64,000 bases of DNA from Candidatus Rokuibacteriota bacterium (GTDB taxonomy: Bacteria > Methylomirabilota > Methylomirabilia > Rokubacteriales > CSP1-6). The position numbers and the translations under genes were made by a program. Under the pieces are notes generated by a model. That model was not told the DNA's origin and did no database searches. It saw only the letters and a list, made by a program, of their open reading frames with translations. Shown here one piece after another: positions 51,014-59,621 of the stretch (the stretch's first letter is position 1; each line of letters starts with the position of its first letter). Location: NCBI GenBank assembly GCA_003220615.1, contig QHTB01000134.1, forward strand, positions 36,629-100,628. Direction: 5' to 3'.

Positions 51014-51856
51014 TCAGGCCCGGGCCCGGGACTGGGTCCGCGGATCGAGCGCGTCGCGCAGCGCATCGCCGACCAGGTTGACGCCGAGCACGACCACCAT
51101 GATGGCCAACCCGGGGAAGACCGACGTCCACCACGCCTGCCGAACGTACGCCGCGGCGTCGCGCAGGTCCGAGCCCCACGACGGCGTGGGCGGCTGCACG
51201 CCCAGCCCGAGGAAGGACAGCGTGGATTCGAGGATGATAATCCGCCCGACGTCGAAGGTCGCCAGGATCAGGATGACGGACAGGATCTCGGGAAGCAGAT
51301 GACGGAAGAGGATGCGGGGCGTGTCGGCGCCCAGCGCTCGCGCCGCCTGCACGTAGTCGCGCTCGCGCAGGCTCAGGACGAGGCCGCGGATGATGCGCGC
51401 GTGGCCAACCCAGGAGCCGATGGCCAGCACGATGACGAGAACGGGAATGCTGGCGCCGGCGACCGCGATCACCGCGATGGCCAGCAGCACGAACGGAAAC
51501 GCGAGCTGGACGTCGATCAGCTTCGTCACGACGCGATCGATGCGGCCGCGGTAGTAGCCGCTGACGAGGCCGATCAGCGAGCCCACGACGGCGCCCAGCG
51601 CGGTGGCGGCGAGCGCGATCAGCAACGAGATGCGCGCGCCCCAGATGAGACGCGAAAGCAGGTCCCGCCCGAGCAGATCGGTGCCGAGAAGACGCGTGCC
51701 GCTGCCGCCCGAGATCCACGCCGGCGGCCTGAGCCGCGCCGCCAGGTTGCCGGACGTCGGCGAGGCCGGCGCCACCCAGGGCGCCAGCAACGCAGCGGCG
51801 ACGGCGACGATCACGGGCAGCGCCGGGAGCAGCAGAGGCCAGCGCAGTCGCCTCAC
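51014..51856 (-). CDS. ABC transporter permease (DppC-like)
   Basis: The 280-residue permease has an N-terminal segment RLRWPLLLPALPVIVAVAAALLAPWVAP and GTDLLGRDLLSRLIWGARISLLIALAATALGAVVGSLIGLVSGYY, typical of DppC. The coupling EAA motif is DYVQAARALGADTPRILFRHLLPEI, and it has six predicted membrane segments. The GTG at 51856 overlaps the DppB-like stop (GTGA); the 622-residue track ORF is a read-through in another gene. It pairs with the DppB-like permease. Confidence 0.92.
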   Translation of the reverse strand: MRRLRWPLLLPALPVIVAVAAALLAPWVAPASPTSGNLAARLRPPAWISGGSGTRLLGTDLLGRDLLSRLIWGARISLLIALAATALGAVVGSLIGLVSGYYRGRIDRVVTKLIDVQLAFPFVLLAIAVIAVAGASIPVLVIVLAIGSWVGHARIIRGLVLSLRERDYVQAARALGADTPRILFRHLLPEILSVILILATFDVGRIIILESTLSFLGLGVQPPTPSWGSDLRDAAAYVRQAWWTSVFPGLAIMVVVLGVNLVGDALRDALDPRTQSRARA

Positions 51857-52779
51857 GCCGTGTCCTCGGTGCGGATGCGGGGATCGAGGACGCCGTAGAG
51901 CAGATCGACGAGCAGGTTGATGCCCACGAACGAGAGCGCCAGGACGAAGACCCCGGCCTGGACGACCGGATAGTCGCGCACGAAGATCGACTGCACGGCG
52001 AGCCGGCCGACGCCCGGCCAGGCGAAGATCGTCTCGGTCACGACGGCGCCGCCCAGCAGCGTGCCGAACTGCAGGCCGATCAGCGTGATCACCGGCACCG
52101 ACGCGTTCTTCAGGGCGTGGGCCAGGATCACCGTGCGCTCGGGCAAGCCCTTGGCGCGCGCCGTCGTCACGTAGTTCTGGCCGAGGACCTCGAGCATCGC
52201 CGTGCGCGTGAGCCGGGCCAGCGAGGCGGCGAAGTGAGTGCCGAGCGTGATCGCCGGCAGGATCAGGTGAGCCCACGTTCCCCGCCCGGATGTCGGCAGC
52301 CAGCCCAGCTCCACGGACACGACGAGGATGAGCATGATGCCCATCCAGAAGTAGGGCGTGGCTTGACCGACGACGGCGAACGCCATGGCCAGGACGTCGG
52401 CGAGACGTCCGCGGTTGAGCGCCGCGATGATTCCGAGCGGGACGGCCACGACGACGGCCAGCACCAGCGCGGCGAAGGCCAGCTCGAGCGTCGCCGGCAG
52501 GCGGTCGATCACGAGCCCGAGCGCCGGCTGCTGGTGACGGAACGAGATCCCGAAATCGCCGGTGACCGCGCTGGCGAGGAAGCTCACGTACTGGACCGGG
52601 ATCGGCCGGTCGAGGCCGAGCGTCTTGCGCAGCGCCACCAGCTCGTCGACCGAGGCGTCGCCCGGCAGCATGGTCGCCGCGGGATCGCCCGACAGTCGTA
52701 GCGCGGCGAAGACGAGCGTGACGACACCGAGCGCGACGAGGAGGGTGTGAGCGAGCTTTCGAACGCCGTACTGGAGCAT
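51853..52779 (-). CDS. ABC transporter permease (DppB-like)
   Basis: The 308-residue permease has GVRKLAHTLLVALGVVTLVFAALRLSGDPAA and DFGISFRHQQPALGLVIDRLPATLELAFAALVLAVVVAVPLGI at the start. The EAA loop is NYVTTARAKGLPERTVILAHALKNASVPVITLIG, and it ends IFAWPGVGRLAVQSIFVRDYPVVQ. Six membrane helices are expected. It is first of the leftward permease operon and is divergent, by ~100 bp, from a second peptide-binding protein. Confidence 0.92.
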   Translation of the reverse strand: MLQYGVRKLAHTLLVALGVVTLVFAALRLSGDPAATMLPGDASVDELVALRKTLGLDRPIPVQYVSFLASAVTGDFGISFRHQQPALGLVIDRLPATLELAFAALVLAVVVAVPLGIIAALNRGRLADVLAMAFAVVGQATPYFWMGIMLILVVSVELGWLPTSGRGTWAHLILPAITLGTHFAASLARLTRTAMLEVLGQNYVTTARAKGLPERTVILAHALKNASVPVITLIGLQFGTLLGGAVVTETIFAWPGVGRLAVQSIFVRDYPVVQAGVFVLALSFVGINLLVDLLYGVLDPRIRTEDTA

Positions 52780-52880
52780 CGCGCGGCGCGCGGAGTATAG
52801 CACTCGCGTCCGATCGCCGACGGCGGCGGTTGCTCCAGCCAGGGCCTCCAGCTAGAGTGAGCGCCCCAGGAGGTGTCGCC

Positions 52881-54482
52881 ATGCGTCGTGCCCGTTTCGT
52901 ACGCGTCGCCCTGCTCGCCGCGCTGACCGGAGTGCTCTGCCTGCCGATGACGGCGCCGGCTCAGAAGCGGGGCGGGACGCTGGTCATGCTCGTGCAGCCC
53001 GAGCCGCCGACCCTCGCGTCCTACATCAGCACGTCGGGCCCGATCGGCCAGGTCGCCACGAAGGTCTACGAGGGGTTGCTCGAATACGACTTCAACCTCA
53101 AGCCCATCCCCTCGCTGGCCGAGTCGTGGAAGGTGAGCGCCGACGGCAAGACCATCACGTTCGTCCTCCAGAAGGGCGTGCGCTTCCACGACGGCAAGCC
53201 GTTCACCAGCGCCGACGTGAAGTTCTCGGTGCTCGAGGTGCTGAAGAAGGTCCATCCGCGCGGTGCCGCCACGTTTCGTGAAGTGACCGAGATCGACACG
53301 CCGGACGAGCACACGGTGGTGTTCAAGCTGACCACGCCGGCGCCGTACTTGATGATGGCGCTGTCCGGCTACGAGTCGCCGATGCTGCCGAAGCACCTCT
53401 TCGAGGGCTCCGACATCAAGACCAGCAAGTACGCCAACGCGCCGGTCGGCACCGGGCCGTTCAAGTTCGTGGAGTGGCAGCGCGGCCAGTTCATGCGCTT
53501 CGACCGGAATCCGGATTACTGGCGAAAGGGCCGGCCGTACCTCGATCGCATCGTCGCCCGCTTCATCGCCGACTCGGCCACGCGCACGGCCGCCATGGAG
53601 AAGGGCGAGGCCCACATGGGCGGCTTCGCCGCCATCCCGTGGAGCGACGTGAAGGCGCTGGCCAAGCTGCCGCAGTTCGAGACGACGACCCGGGGCTACG
53701 AGATGTCCTCGCCGATCGTCCAGCTCGACTTCAACACGCGGCGGCCGCCCTTCGACAACCTGAAGGTCCGCCAGGCGGTGGCCTACGCCATCAACCGGAA
53801 GTTCGTCATCGACAACGTGTGGTTCGGCTGGGGCAAGCCGGCCACGGGGCCCATCAGCTCGAACTTCGCCCCGCTCGGCTTCTATACCAACGAGGTGAAG
53901 AGCTACAACGTGCCCAATGGCGTCGAGGTCGCCAACAAGCTGCTCGACGAGGCCGGGCTCAAGCGCGGCCCCGACGGCGTGCGCGCCGAGATCGTCCACG
54001 ACCAGACGCCGTACGGCGAGGAGTGGCAGCGTTACGGCGAGTACGTGCAGCAGGCGCTCGCCGAGATCGGGATCAAGGCGACGCTCCGCTACGAGGACGT
54101 CCCCACGTGGCTGAAGCGGCTCTACACCGACTACGACTTCCAGCTCTCGTCCAACTGGATCCAGGGGCTGGCCGACCCCGTCATCGGTGTGCACCGGCTC
54201 TATCACAGCAAGCAGATCAGGCAGGGCACCGTCTTCGTGAACGAGACGGGCTGGTCGTCGCCGAAGGCCGACGAGCTGATGGATCAGGCGACGGTGGAGG
54301 TCAACCCGCGCAAGCGCGCCGCCCTCTACAAGGAGCTCCAGAAAATCGTCGTGGACGGCTCGCCGCTGGTGTGGGTCCACGAGCTGCAGTTCGTCACCGT
54401 CTACAACAAGCAGTTCAAGGACGTGATCGTGAGCCCGCTCGGGCTCTACGCGTCGTTCGACCGGGCCCATTCAGACAAGTAG
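52881..54482 (+). CDS. Peptide-type ABC transporter substrate-binding protein (SBP family 5)
   Basis: The 533-residue protein has a signal peptide (MRRARFVRVALLAALTGVLCLPMTAPA). The family-5 core follows: GGTLVMLVQPEPPTLASYISTSGPIG, SWKVSADGKTITFVLQKGVRFHDGKPFTSADVKFSVLEVLKK, KVRQAVAYAINRKFVIDN and a long C-terminal lobe. It heads the rightward operon with its own DppB- and DppC-like permeases and a MetE-like gene. It is distinct enough from the other binding protein (49409-50920) that a different substrate is likely. Confidence 0.92.
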   Translation: MRRARFVRVALLAALTGVLCLPMTAPAQKRGGTLVMLVQPEPPTLASYISTSGPIGQVATKVYEGLLEYDFNLKPIPSLAESWKVSADGKTITFVLQKGVRFHDGKPFTSADVKFSVLEVLKKVHPRGAATFREVTEIDTPDEHTVVFKLTTPAPYLMMALSGYESPMLPKHLFEGSDIKTSKYANAPVGTGPFKFVEWQRGQFMRFDRNPDYWRKGRPYLDRIVARFIADSATRTAAMEKGEAHMGGFAAIPWSDVKALAKLPQFETTTRGYEMSSPIVQLDFNTRRPPFDNLKVRQAVAYAINRKFVIDNVWFGWGKPATGPISSNFAPLGFYTNEVKSYNVPNGVEVANKLLDEAGLKRGPDGVRAEIVHDQTPYGEEWQRYGEYVQQALAEIGIKATLRYEDVPTWLKRLYTDYDFQLSSNWIQGLADPVIGVHRLYHSKQIRQGTVFVNETGWSSPKADELMDQATVEVNPRKRAALYKELQKIVVDGSPLVWVHELQFVTVYNKQFKDVIVSPLGLYASFDRAHSDK

Positions 54483-55446
54483 ACTCACCTACGCGCTGAG
54501 GCGAGCGGCGCAGGCGATCCCGGTCGTCTGCGCCATCCTCGTCCTGAACTTCCTCCTGCTGCGCCTGGCCCCGGGCGACGCGGCGTCGGTGCTCGCCGGC
54601 GAGGCCGGCTCGGCCACGCCCGAGTACATGGCGCAGCTCCGCCAGCGCTTCGGCCTCGACCAGCCCGTGCTCGTGCAGCTCGCGCTCTACATGAAGAACA
54701 TGGTCGCCCTCGATCTCGGCTTCTCGTTCCGCTACAACATGCCGGTCCTCACGCTGATCTTGAATCGGCTGGGGCCGACGCTGCTCCTCATGGGTGTGAC
54801 GCTCGTCCTCTCCGTCGGCGCCGGCGTGACGCTCGGCATCCTCGCGGCCAGCCGTGCCGGGAGCTGGCGGGACACGCTCATCTCGATCCTCGCCCTCGTC
54901 TCCTACGCAACCCCGCTCTTCTGGATCGGCCTCATGCTCGTCGTGGTCTTCTCGCTCAAGCTCGACTGGCTGCCGACCAGCGGCATGGAGACCGTCGCCG
55001 CCTTCCATGAAGGCTGGAGCCGTGTCCTCGACATCGCCCGTCACCTGATCCTGCCCGCGGTGACGCTGTCACTCTTCTACATGGCGCTCTACACCCGCCT
55101 CATGCGCGCGGCGATGCTCGAGCAGGCCGGGATGGACTACGTCACGACGGCGCGCGCCAAGGGGCTCAGCGAGGGCCGCATCACGCTCGCCCACGTCGTG
55201 CGCAACGCCGTCCTGCCGGTGGTGACGGTGGCCGGGGTTCAGCTCGGTGGCCTGCTCGGAGGCTCGATCGTCGTGGAATCGGTCTTCGCCTGGCCGGGGC
55301 TGGGCTTCCTCGCCTTCCAGGCGCTCTTCGCGCGCGACTTCAACCTGCTCCTCGGGATCTTCTTCCTCTCGGCCTCGCTGGTCATCGTGGTGAATCTCGG
55401 CGTGGATCTGCTCTACACGTTCCTCGACCCGCGCATCCAGGTGTAG
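54469..55446 (+). CDS. ABC transporter permease (DppB-like); start codon not ordinary
   Basis: The family N-terminus RLTYALRRAAQAIPVVCAILVLNFLLLRLAPGD is encoded directly after the binding-protein gene. The track's GTG start at 54589 would remove this first membrane helix. Between the in-frame upstream stop (~54430) and that GTG there is no ATG, GTG or TTG; the best candidates are ATT at 54469 or CTG at 54496. The rest is normal: DLGFSFRYNMPVLTLILNRLGPTLLLM, EAA loop DYVTTARAKGLSEGRITLAHVVRNAVLPVV, VFAWPGLGFLAFQALFARDF. Confidence 0.88.
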   Translation: MQTSRLTYALRRAAQAIPVVCAILVLNFLLLRLAPGDAASVLAGEAGSATPEYMAQLRQRFGLDQPVLVQLALYMKNMVALDLGFSFRYNMPVLTLILNRLGPTLLLMGVTLVLSVGAGVTLGILAASRAGSWRDTLISILALVSYATPLFWIGLMLVVVFSLKLDWLPTSGMETVAAFHEGWSRVLDIARHLILPAVTLSLFYMALYTRLMRAAMLEQAGMDYVTTARAKGLSEGRITLAHVVRNAVLPVVTVAGVQLGGLLGGSIVVESVFAWPGLGFLAFQALFARDFNLLLGIFFLSASLVIVVNLGVDLLYTFLDPRIQV

Positions 55447-55451
55447 GCGCC

Positions 55452-56279
55452 ATGCCCGACTTCTGGCGACGGCTCCTCGGCAATCGTTCGGCGCTCATCG
55501 GCCTCGTCATTCTCGCGGTCGTCGGCGTCACCGCGGCGGCGGCGCCGGTCCTGTTCCCGGGAAGTCCGTTCCGGCGCGTGGACCGTCCCTTCCAGCCACC
55601 CTTCGGCGCCCACCTCTTCGGCACGGACGTGCTCGGGCGGAACGTGGCGGCGGGGCTCGCCCACGGCGCGCGCACATCCCTGATGATCGGAATCCTGGCC
55701 ACGACCGTCGCCGTGCTGGTCGGCACGCTGATCGGTGCCACCGCCGGCTACTACGGGGGCCGCCTCGACGACGTCCTGATGCGCACCACCGAGTTCTTCC
55801 AGACGATTCCCACGTTCCTGTTCGCCATCATCCTGGTGGCGATCCTCGCGCCCTCGATTCGCAGCATCGTCCTCGCCATCGCGGTGGTGAGCTGGCCGGG
55901 CGTGGCCCGGCTCGTCCGCGGCGAGTTCCTGGCCATGCGCCAGCGCGAGTTCGTGCACGCGTGCATCGGCCTCGGCATGAGCGACCGGCGCGTCATCTTC
56001 CGCCACGTCCTGCCCAACTGCCTGTCGCCGATCATCGTGACGGGGTCGCTGACGGTGGCGACGGCGATCCTCATCGAGTCGGCGCTGTCCTTTCTCGGCC
56101 TCGGCGATCCCAACGTCATGAGCTGGGGCTTCATGATCGGGGCGGGGCGCACGTTCCTGCGCACGGCGTGGTGGCTGTGTACCATTCCGGGGATGGCGAT
56201 CCTCGTGACGGTGCTGGCGATCAATCTGCTCGGCGAAGGCCTCAACGACACCCTGAACCCGCGGCTCCGGAATTCCTGA
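55452..56279 (+). CDS. ABC transporter permease (DppC-like)
   Basis: The 275-residue permease has RRLLGNRSALIGLVILAVVGVTAAAAPVLFP and HLFGTDVLGRNVAAGLAHGARTSLMIGI, characteristic of DppC. The EAA loop is EFVHACIGLGMSDRRVIFRHVLPNCLSPIIV, and it ends FLGLGDPNVMSWGFMIGAGRTFLRTAWW. It lies 5 bp after the DppB-like gene. The operon carries no ATPase genes, so it must share ATPases encoded elsewhere. Confidence 0.93.
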   Translation: MPDFWRRLLGNRSALIGLVILAVVGVTAAAAPVLFPGSPFRRVDRPFQPPFGAHLFGTDVLGRNVAAGLAHGARTSLMIGILATTVAVLVGTLIGATAGYYGGRLDDVLMRTTEFFQTIPTFLFAIILVAILAPSIRSIVLAIAVVSWPGVARLVRGEFLAMRQREFVHACIGLGMSDRRVIFRHVLPNCLSPIIVTGSLTVATAILIESALSFLGLGDPNVMSWGFMIGAGRTFLRTAWWLCTIPGMAILVTVLAINLLGEGLNDTLNPRLRNS

Positions 56280-56301
56280 GCGACCCGGGGAGGACACGGA
56301 C

Positions 56302-57393
56302 ATGCCGACCTTCCGCAGCGACGTCGTGGGCAGCCTCCTCCGCCCGGATTCCTTGAAGGAGGCGCGAGCGGCGCTCGAAGCCGGCCGGATGACGCCCGCG
56401 GCGTTCAAGCAGGCGGAGGACCGCGCCGTGGACGAGGCGATCGCGTTGCAGGAGAACGCCGGGCTCAGCGTGGTCACCGACGGCGAGCTGAGGCGCTACG
56501 CCTTCTTCGGCCATCTCGTCGAGGCGCTCGAAGGGTTCGACAAGTTCGGCGGCTGGGCCATCCCCTTCCACAACGAGCAGGGCGAGCAGATCGTCTTCAA
56601 GCGCCCGGTCGTCGTCGAGAAGCTGCGCTGGCGGCACAGCATGTGCGCCGAGGAGTGGGTCTACCTGCGCGCTCGCACCAAGAAGGCCGGCAAGGTGACG
56701 CTGATCAGCGCCCAGCAGGCCGCCGCCTACTACGATCCCGACAAGTCGAAGGCCGCCTATCCCACGCGCGACGCCTATCTGGCCGACGTGGTCGACCTCA
56801 CCCGGCGCGAGGTCGAGGAGCTGATCCGCCTGGGCTGCACCTACATCCAGATCGACGCTCCCCAGTACGCGGCCTTGCTCGATCCGGAGATGCGCGAAGG
56901 CTACAAGAAGCGCGGGAGCGACCCGGACCGCATGATCGACACGACGATCGAGATGGACAACGCCGTGATCGGCCAGCACCCGGGCGTGACGTTCGGCCTG
57001 CACATCTGCCGGGGCAACAACCAGTCGATGTTCTACGCGAGCGGCGGCTACGAGCCGATCGCTGAGCGCGTCTTCCGCCGCGCGCGCTTCCAGCGCTTCC
57101 TGCTCGAGTACGACGACGAGCGCTCGGGCACGTTCGAGCCGCCGCGCGTGGTGCCCGGCGATCGCGTGGTGGTCCTGGGCCTGGTGACCAGCAAGAGCCC
57201 GCGCGTCGAGACGGTGGCCGAGCTCACCGGCCGGGTCCAGGCGGCCGCCGAGGTCGTTCCGCTCGAACGGCTGGCGCTCTCGCCCCAGTGCGGCTTCGCG
57301 TCCACCATGGAGGGCAACCGGATCTCACGCGACGAGCAGAAGCGGAAGCTGGAGGTCGTCGCCGCGACCGCGAGCGCCGTGTGGGGCGGGTAG
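56302..57393 (+). CDS. Cobalamin-independent methionine synthase-like (MetE C-terminal domain) protein
   Basis: The 363-residue protein is a single MetE/UROD-type barrel. It has TFRSDVVGSLLRPDSLKEARAA, NAGLSVVTDGELRRYAFFGHLVEALEGF, IDAPQYAALLD, the zinc ligands HICRGN and the late LALSPQCGFAS. It lacks the N-terminal half of full MetE. Such single-domain members may transfer methyl groups from other donors or act on other thiols. It begins 22 bp after the peptide permease, implying that the imported solute feeds it. The GSxxRP start motif and zinc residues are intact, so it should be active. Confidence 0.87.
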   Translation: MPTFRSDVVGSLLRPDSLKEARAALEAGRMTPAAFKQAEDRAVDEAIALQENAGLSVVTDGELRRYAFFGHLVEALEGFDKFGGWAIPFHNEQGEQIVFKRPVVVEKLRWRHSMCAEEWVYLRARTKKAGKVTLISAQQAAAYYDPDKSKAAYPTRDAYLADVVDLTRREVEELIRLGCTYIQIDAPQYAALLDPEMREGYKKRGSDPDRMIDTTIEMDNAVIGQHPGVTFGLHICRGNNQSMFYASGGYEPIAERVFRRARFQRFLLEYDDERSGTFEPPRVVPGDRVVVLGLVTSKSPRVETVAELTGRVQAAAEVVPLERLALSPQCGFASTMEGNRISRDEQKRKLEVVAATASAVWGG

Positions 57394-57483
57394 AATCGCG
57401 AAGCCCTAAGACTGTCGGAACGCAATAATCCGTAGGATGACTCATCCTCAACGCGGCGCGACACCTTCCCGCCAACTCGCAGA

Positions 57484-57873
57484 TCAGATCCAGTCAGTGG
57501 CCTGAACGACACTCGGGCCGAGCTCGCCGGGCGCGATCTTCAACGGGGACCCACCGTGATAGCTCAGTTGTCTCCAAATGCCGACATAGACGTCAACGAA
57601 CTGTAGAAGAACGGCATCGATTAAGGGTCTCAAACGGTGCCCGAAATTGACCAGCGAATCGAAAGAGAACCTTGCCGGAAACTTCGATGAGTGCCTCGCA
57701 TCAGGTTGCCAGAACAGCACGGGCCGATTCAAAGAGGGTTCGGTTACTGGCGCGGTGAGGAGCTCTGCAAAACGAATCGTCGCCTGTCGCCGCCGCGGGC
57801 AAACCGCGATCTTGGTTGCATCATGATCGATCACTACTTCGAATTCTTTGGTCGGATTCAAGGTCACTGACAT
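57484..57873 (-). CDS. Unknown protein in accessory-looking pair
   Basis: From the ATG at 57873 a 129-residue protein reads SVTLNPTKEFEVVIDHDATKIAVCPRRRQATIRFAELLTAP, then a Phe-rich middle, then LRPLIDAVLLQFVDVYVGIWRQLSYHGG and GPSVVQATDWI. I do not recognise it. Codon use is visibly less GC-biased than in neighbouring genes. It overlaps the preceding gene by ~50 bp in another frame; the pair may be a recent arrival. Confidence 0.5.
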   Translation of the reverse strand: MSVTLNPTKEFEVVIDHDATKIAVCPRRRQATIRFAELLTAPVTEPSLNRPVLFWQPDARHSSKFPARFSFDSLVNFGHRLRPLIDAVLLQFVDVYVGIWRQLSYHGGSPLKIAPGELGPSVVQATDWI

Positions 57874-58447
57874 GGCTATCCGGAACTGACCGGCATGCTC
57901 GCTCAACTGCGCGGCTCATGGCACGATCAGGAACCGGCATCACGTGTGGGCGTGCCTCATTCGTTTGAATTGCCGCGACAACCAAGCGAATCAAACTCTC
58001 AAGGTCGGCTAATGGTAGGTGCGTCCAACGTGTTTTTATCCGCGCTGACTCGGGCCACAACTCTCGGAGGTGCAGTCGGGGAGGAGGTTCATTACGAGGC
58101 CAAAATGCCGGTATGTGCTTGCGAATTTTAAGCAATTGCTCCAAATACCACATCGTCTTCGTGATGGCCTCCCACGGACCGAAGGGTAGCGCACCATAGA
58201 CGAACGTCTCGGTCTTCTCGTCATACGTTTCATCCAACATAAGCAGAGGCCGCTCAGCGACGGCGGCTGGGTCTGTCCACGGCGCTCCTGCCCAAATCCG
58301 TTGTCCTCTCGCCCACACATGGCCCCAAGCGTCCAATTGACTATCGGCAAGAACTTCACGGAATTCTCTTTCGTGCTGATTCCATTCCGCCGCCGGCGGA
58401 ATGGCGCCTCCGACCGTCCCGAAGAAGCTTTGCACGCTTGAAGGCAT
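57821..58447 (-). CDS. Unknown protein in accessory-looking pair
   Basis: The 208 residues are rich in Trp, Pro and His: AEWNQHEREFREVLADSQLDAWGHVWARGQRIWAG, LPFGPWEAITKTMWYLEQLLKIRKHIPAFWP, and ESLIRLVVAAIQTNEARPHVMPVPDRAMSR. No family is recognised. The last ~20 residues look random and overlap the next gene, so a frameshift near 57880 joining the two into one longer protein is possible. Base composition is lower in GC than the flanking genes. Confidence 0.5.
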   Translation of the reverse strand: MPSSVQSFFGTVGGAIPPAAEWNQHEREFREVLADSQLDAWGHVWARGQRIWAGAPWTDPAAVAERPLLMLDETYDEKTETFVYGALPFGPWEAITKTMWYLEQLLKIRKHIPAFWPRNEPPPRLHLRELWPESARIKTRWTHLPLADLESLIRLVVAAIQTNEARPHVMPVPDRAMSRAVERACRSVPDSHVSDLESDQRIRSSDRS

Positions 58448-58488
58448 CTCCAGCCCGACCCGTGATGTCGAACTTACCTCAAGCCTGG

Positions 58489-58917
58489 CTAGACGTCGAA
58501 GCGCTCTTCCTCCACCGGCTTGCGCTCCGTCATGTTGAATCGTCCGTCATAGACCGGACGGCCACCGGTCGTCGGGCCCGGATACTGCACGAACAGCATG
58601 AGCCCGCCCGTCTCGGTGCGGAGCGGCTCCTCGAAATGCGGGTCGGGATAGAACATCATTGTGCCCGGACCGTACACACGGTCGCCGATGGCGAACTCGC
58701 CCTCGAGGATGTACCAGACCTGGGCGAAGTCGTGGCGATGCCAGGGATGGTGCGATCCGGGGTCATAGCGCACGAGCCCGGCGTTCGGCTCCGTTGGTCG
58801 CTCGGGCCGCGGATGGAACAGCATCTTGCTCCACTGGCCGGGCCAGCGCAGCGTTTCCCACGGGCGCTCGTCGATGTGGATGGCGTCGCACGGCTGGTCG
58901 GCGGTCTTGCTGGTCAT
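58489..58917 (-). CDS. Cupin-domain protein
   Basis: The 142-residue small beta-barrel has the cupin motif 1 HPWHRHDFAQVWYILEGEFAIGDRVYGPG and motif 2 MMFYPDPHFEEPLRTETGGLMLFVQY. Histidines in PWHRH and PHFEE can bind a metal. Such proteins act as dioxygenases, isomerases or storage sensors; there is no indication which. A 7-bp inverted repeat lies 22 bp before the start codon. Confidence 0.87.
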   Translation of the reverse strand: MTSKTADQPCDAIHIDERPWETLRWPGQWSKMLFHPRPERPTEPNAGLVRYDPGSHHPWHRHDFAQVWYILEGEFAIGDRVYGPGTMMFYPDPHFEEPLRTETGGLMLFVQYPGPTTGGRPVYDGRFNMTERKPVEEERFDV

Positions 58918-58939
58918 GGTCGTATGCCCACCTCGGTTG

Positions 58940-58966
58940 TTTTGCCCCGGGGCTCAAGTGGCAAAA
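58940..58966. promoter_or_regulatory. TTTTGCC-N13-GGCAAAA inverted repeat upstream of the cupin gene
   Basis: This perfect 7-bp dyad lies 23-49 bp before the cupin start. The arms resemble the GGCAA/TTGCC dyads in the polyamine divergent region, though the spacing differs. It may be an operator or a leader hairpin. Confidence 0.35.
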
Positions 58967-59170
58967 TCATATCGGATCTGAAACCCGCAGTGGACGCTAA
59001 GCCGTCGGTTTTCCGACAGAGCGAGCGTCGGAATCCCGATCGACTCGACACGCGCTCGGTTCCCTCGCCTCGCCAACGGGCCGCCAAACGGCTTCCTGGG
59101 CCTTGGATCGATTCTTGCTCATCCACGGGCCGTGATGAGTTGTGCCGCCCTTCCCCGTCGACGGGTCGCC

Positions 59171-59503
59171 ATGCCGTATCACTGCTCGTCCACGTGTCGG
59201 ACGCGCACCCGCCGTGCCGAGCGCCGGCGGTTCGCTCGTTATGACGTCAATCTGCTGGTCCTCCTGACCGGGGGCGTCGGACGGACGGCCAACCTCAGCG
59301 AGACGGGCGTCCTGATGGAGACCGACCAGACGTTCCAGCCGATGGAGACGATCGAGTTCGATCTCGTCCTGGAGGAGCTCGATCCCGAGCGCCCCTACTG
59401 GATGCGCTGCCAGGGCACGATCGTCCGCATCGAGCCGGCGCCGGACGGCTGGCGGATCGCCGTCGAGATCGATCGCTACACGCTGCCCGCCCCGCGCGAC
59501 TGA
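59171..59503 (+). CDS. PilZ-domain (cyclic di-GMP-binding) protein
   Basis: The ~110-residue protein is a single PilZ domain. It has the basic RAERRRFARYDVNLLVLL (RxxxR motif), GRTANLSETGVLMETD (NxSxxG motif), and a barrel ending CQGTIVRIEPAPDGWRIAVEIDRY. Both c-di-GMP contact motifs are intact. The start is uncertain: an ATG at 59132 would add 13 residues. A PilZ protein and the PilT/PilB ATPases in this window point to pilus or surface control. Confidence 0.85.
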   Translation: MPYHCSSTCRTRTRRAERRRFARYDVNLLVLLTGGVGRTANLSETGVLMETDQTFQPMETIEFDLVLEELDPERPYWMRCQGTIVRIEPAPDGWRIAVEIDRYTLPAPRD

Positions 59504-59526
59504 TCGACCCACCGCGATTGTTCCGC

Positions 59527-59545
59527 CGGCGCCAGGCGGGCGCCG
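59527..59545. terminator. Strong GC hairpin after the PilZ gene
   Basis: CGGCGCC-AGGCG-GGCGCCG is a perfect 7-bp stem with a 5-nt loop, 24 bp after the PilZ stop. No T-tract follows, so it is at best a weak or factor-assisted terminator. Confidence 0.3.
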
Positions 59546-59621
59546 ACGGCACTGACGTAGCGAGACTCCACCGGATCGGGTACGATGCGCCCACTTCGCT
59601 TCCAAACCGGGAGGCTCGCGC

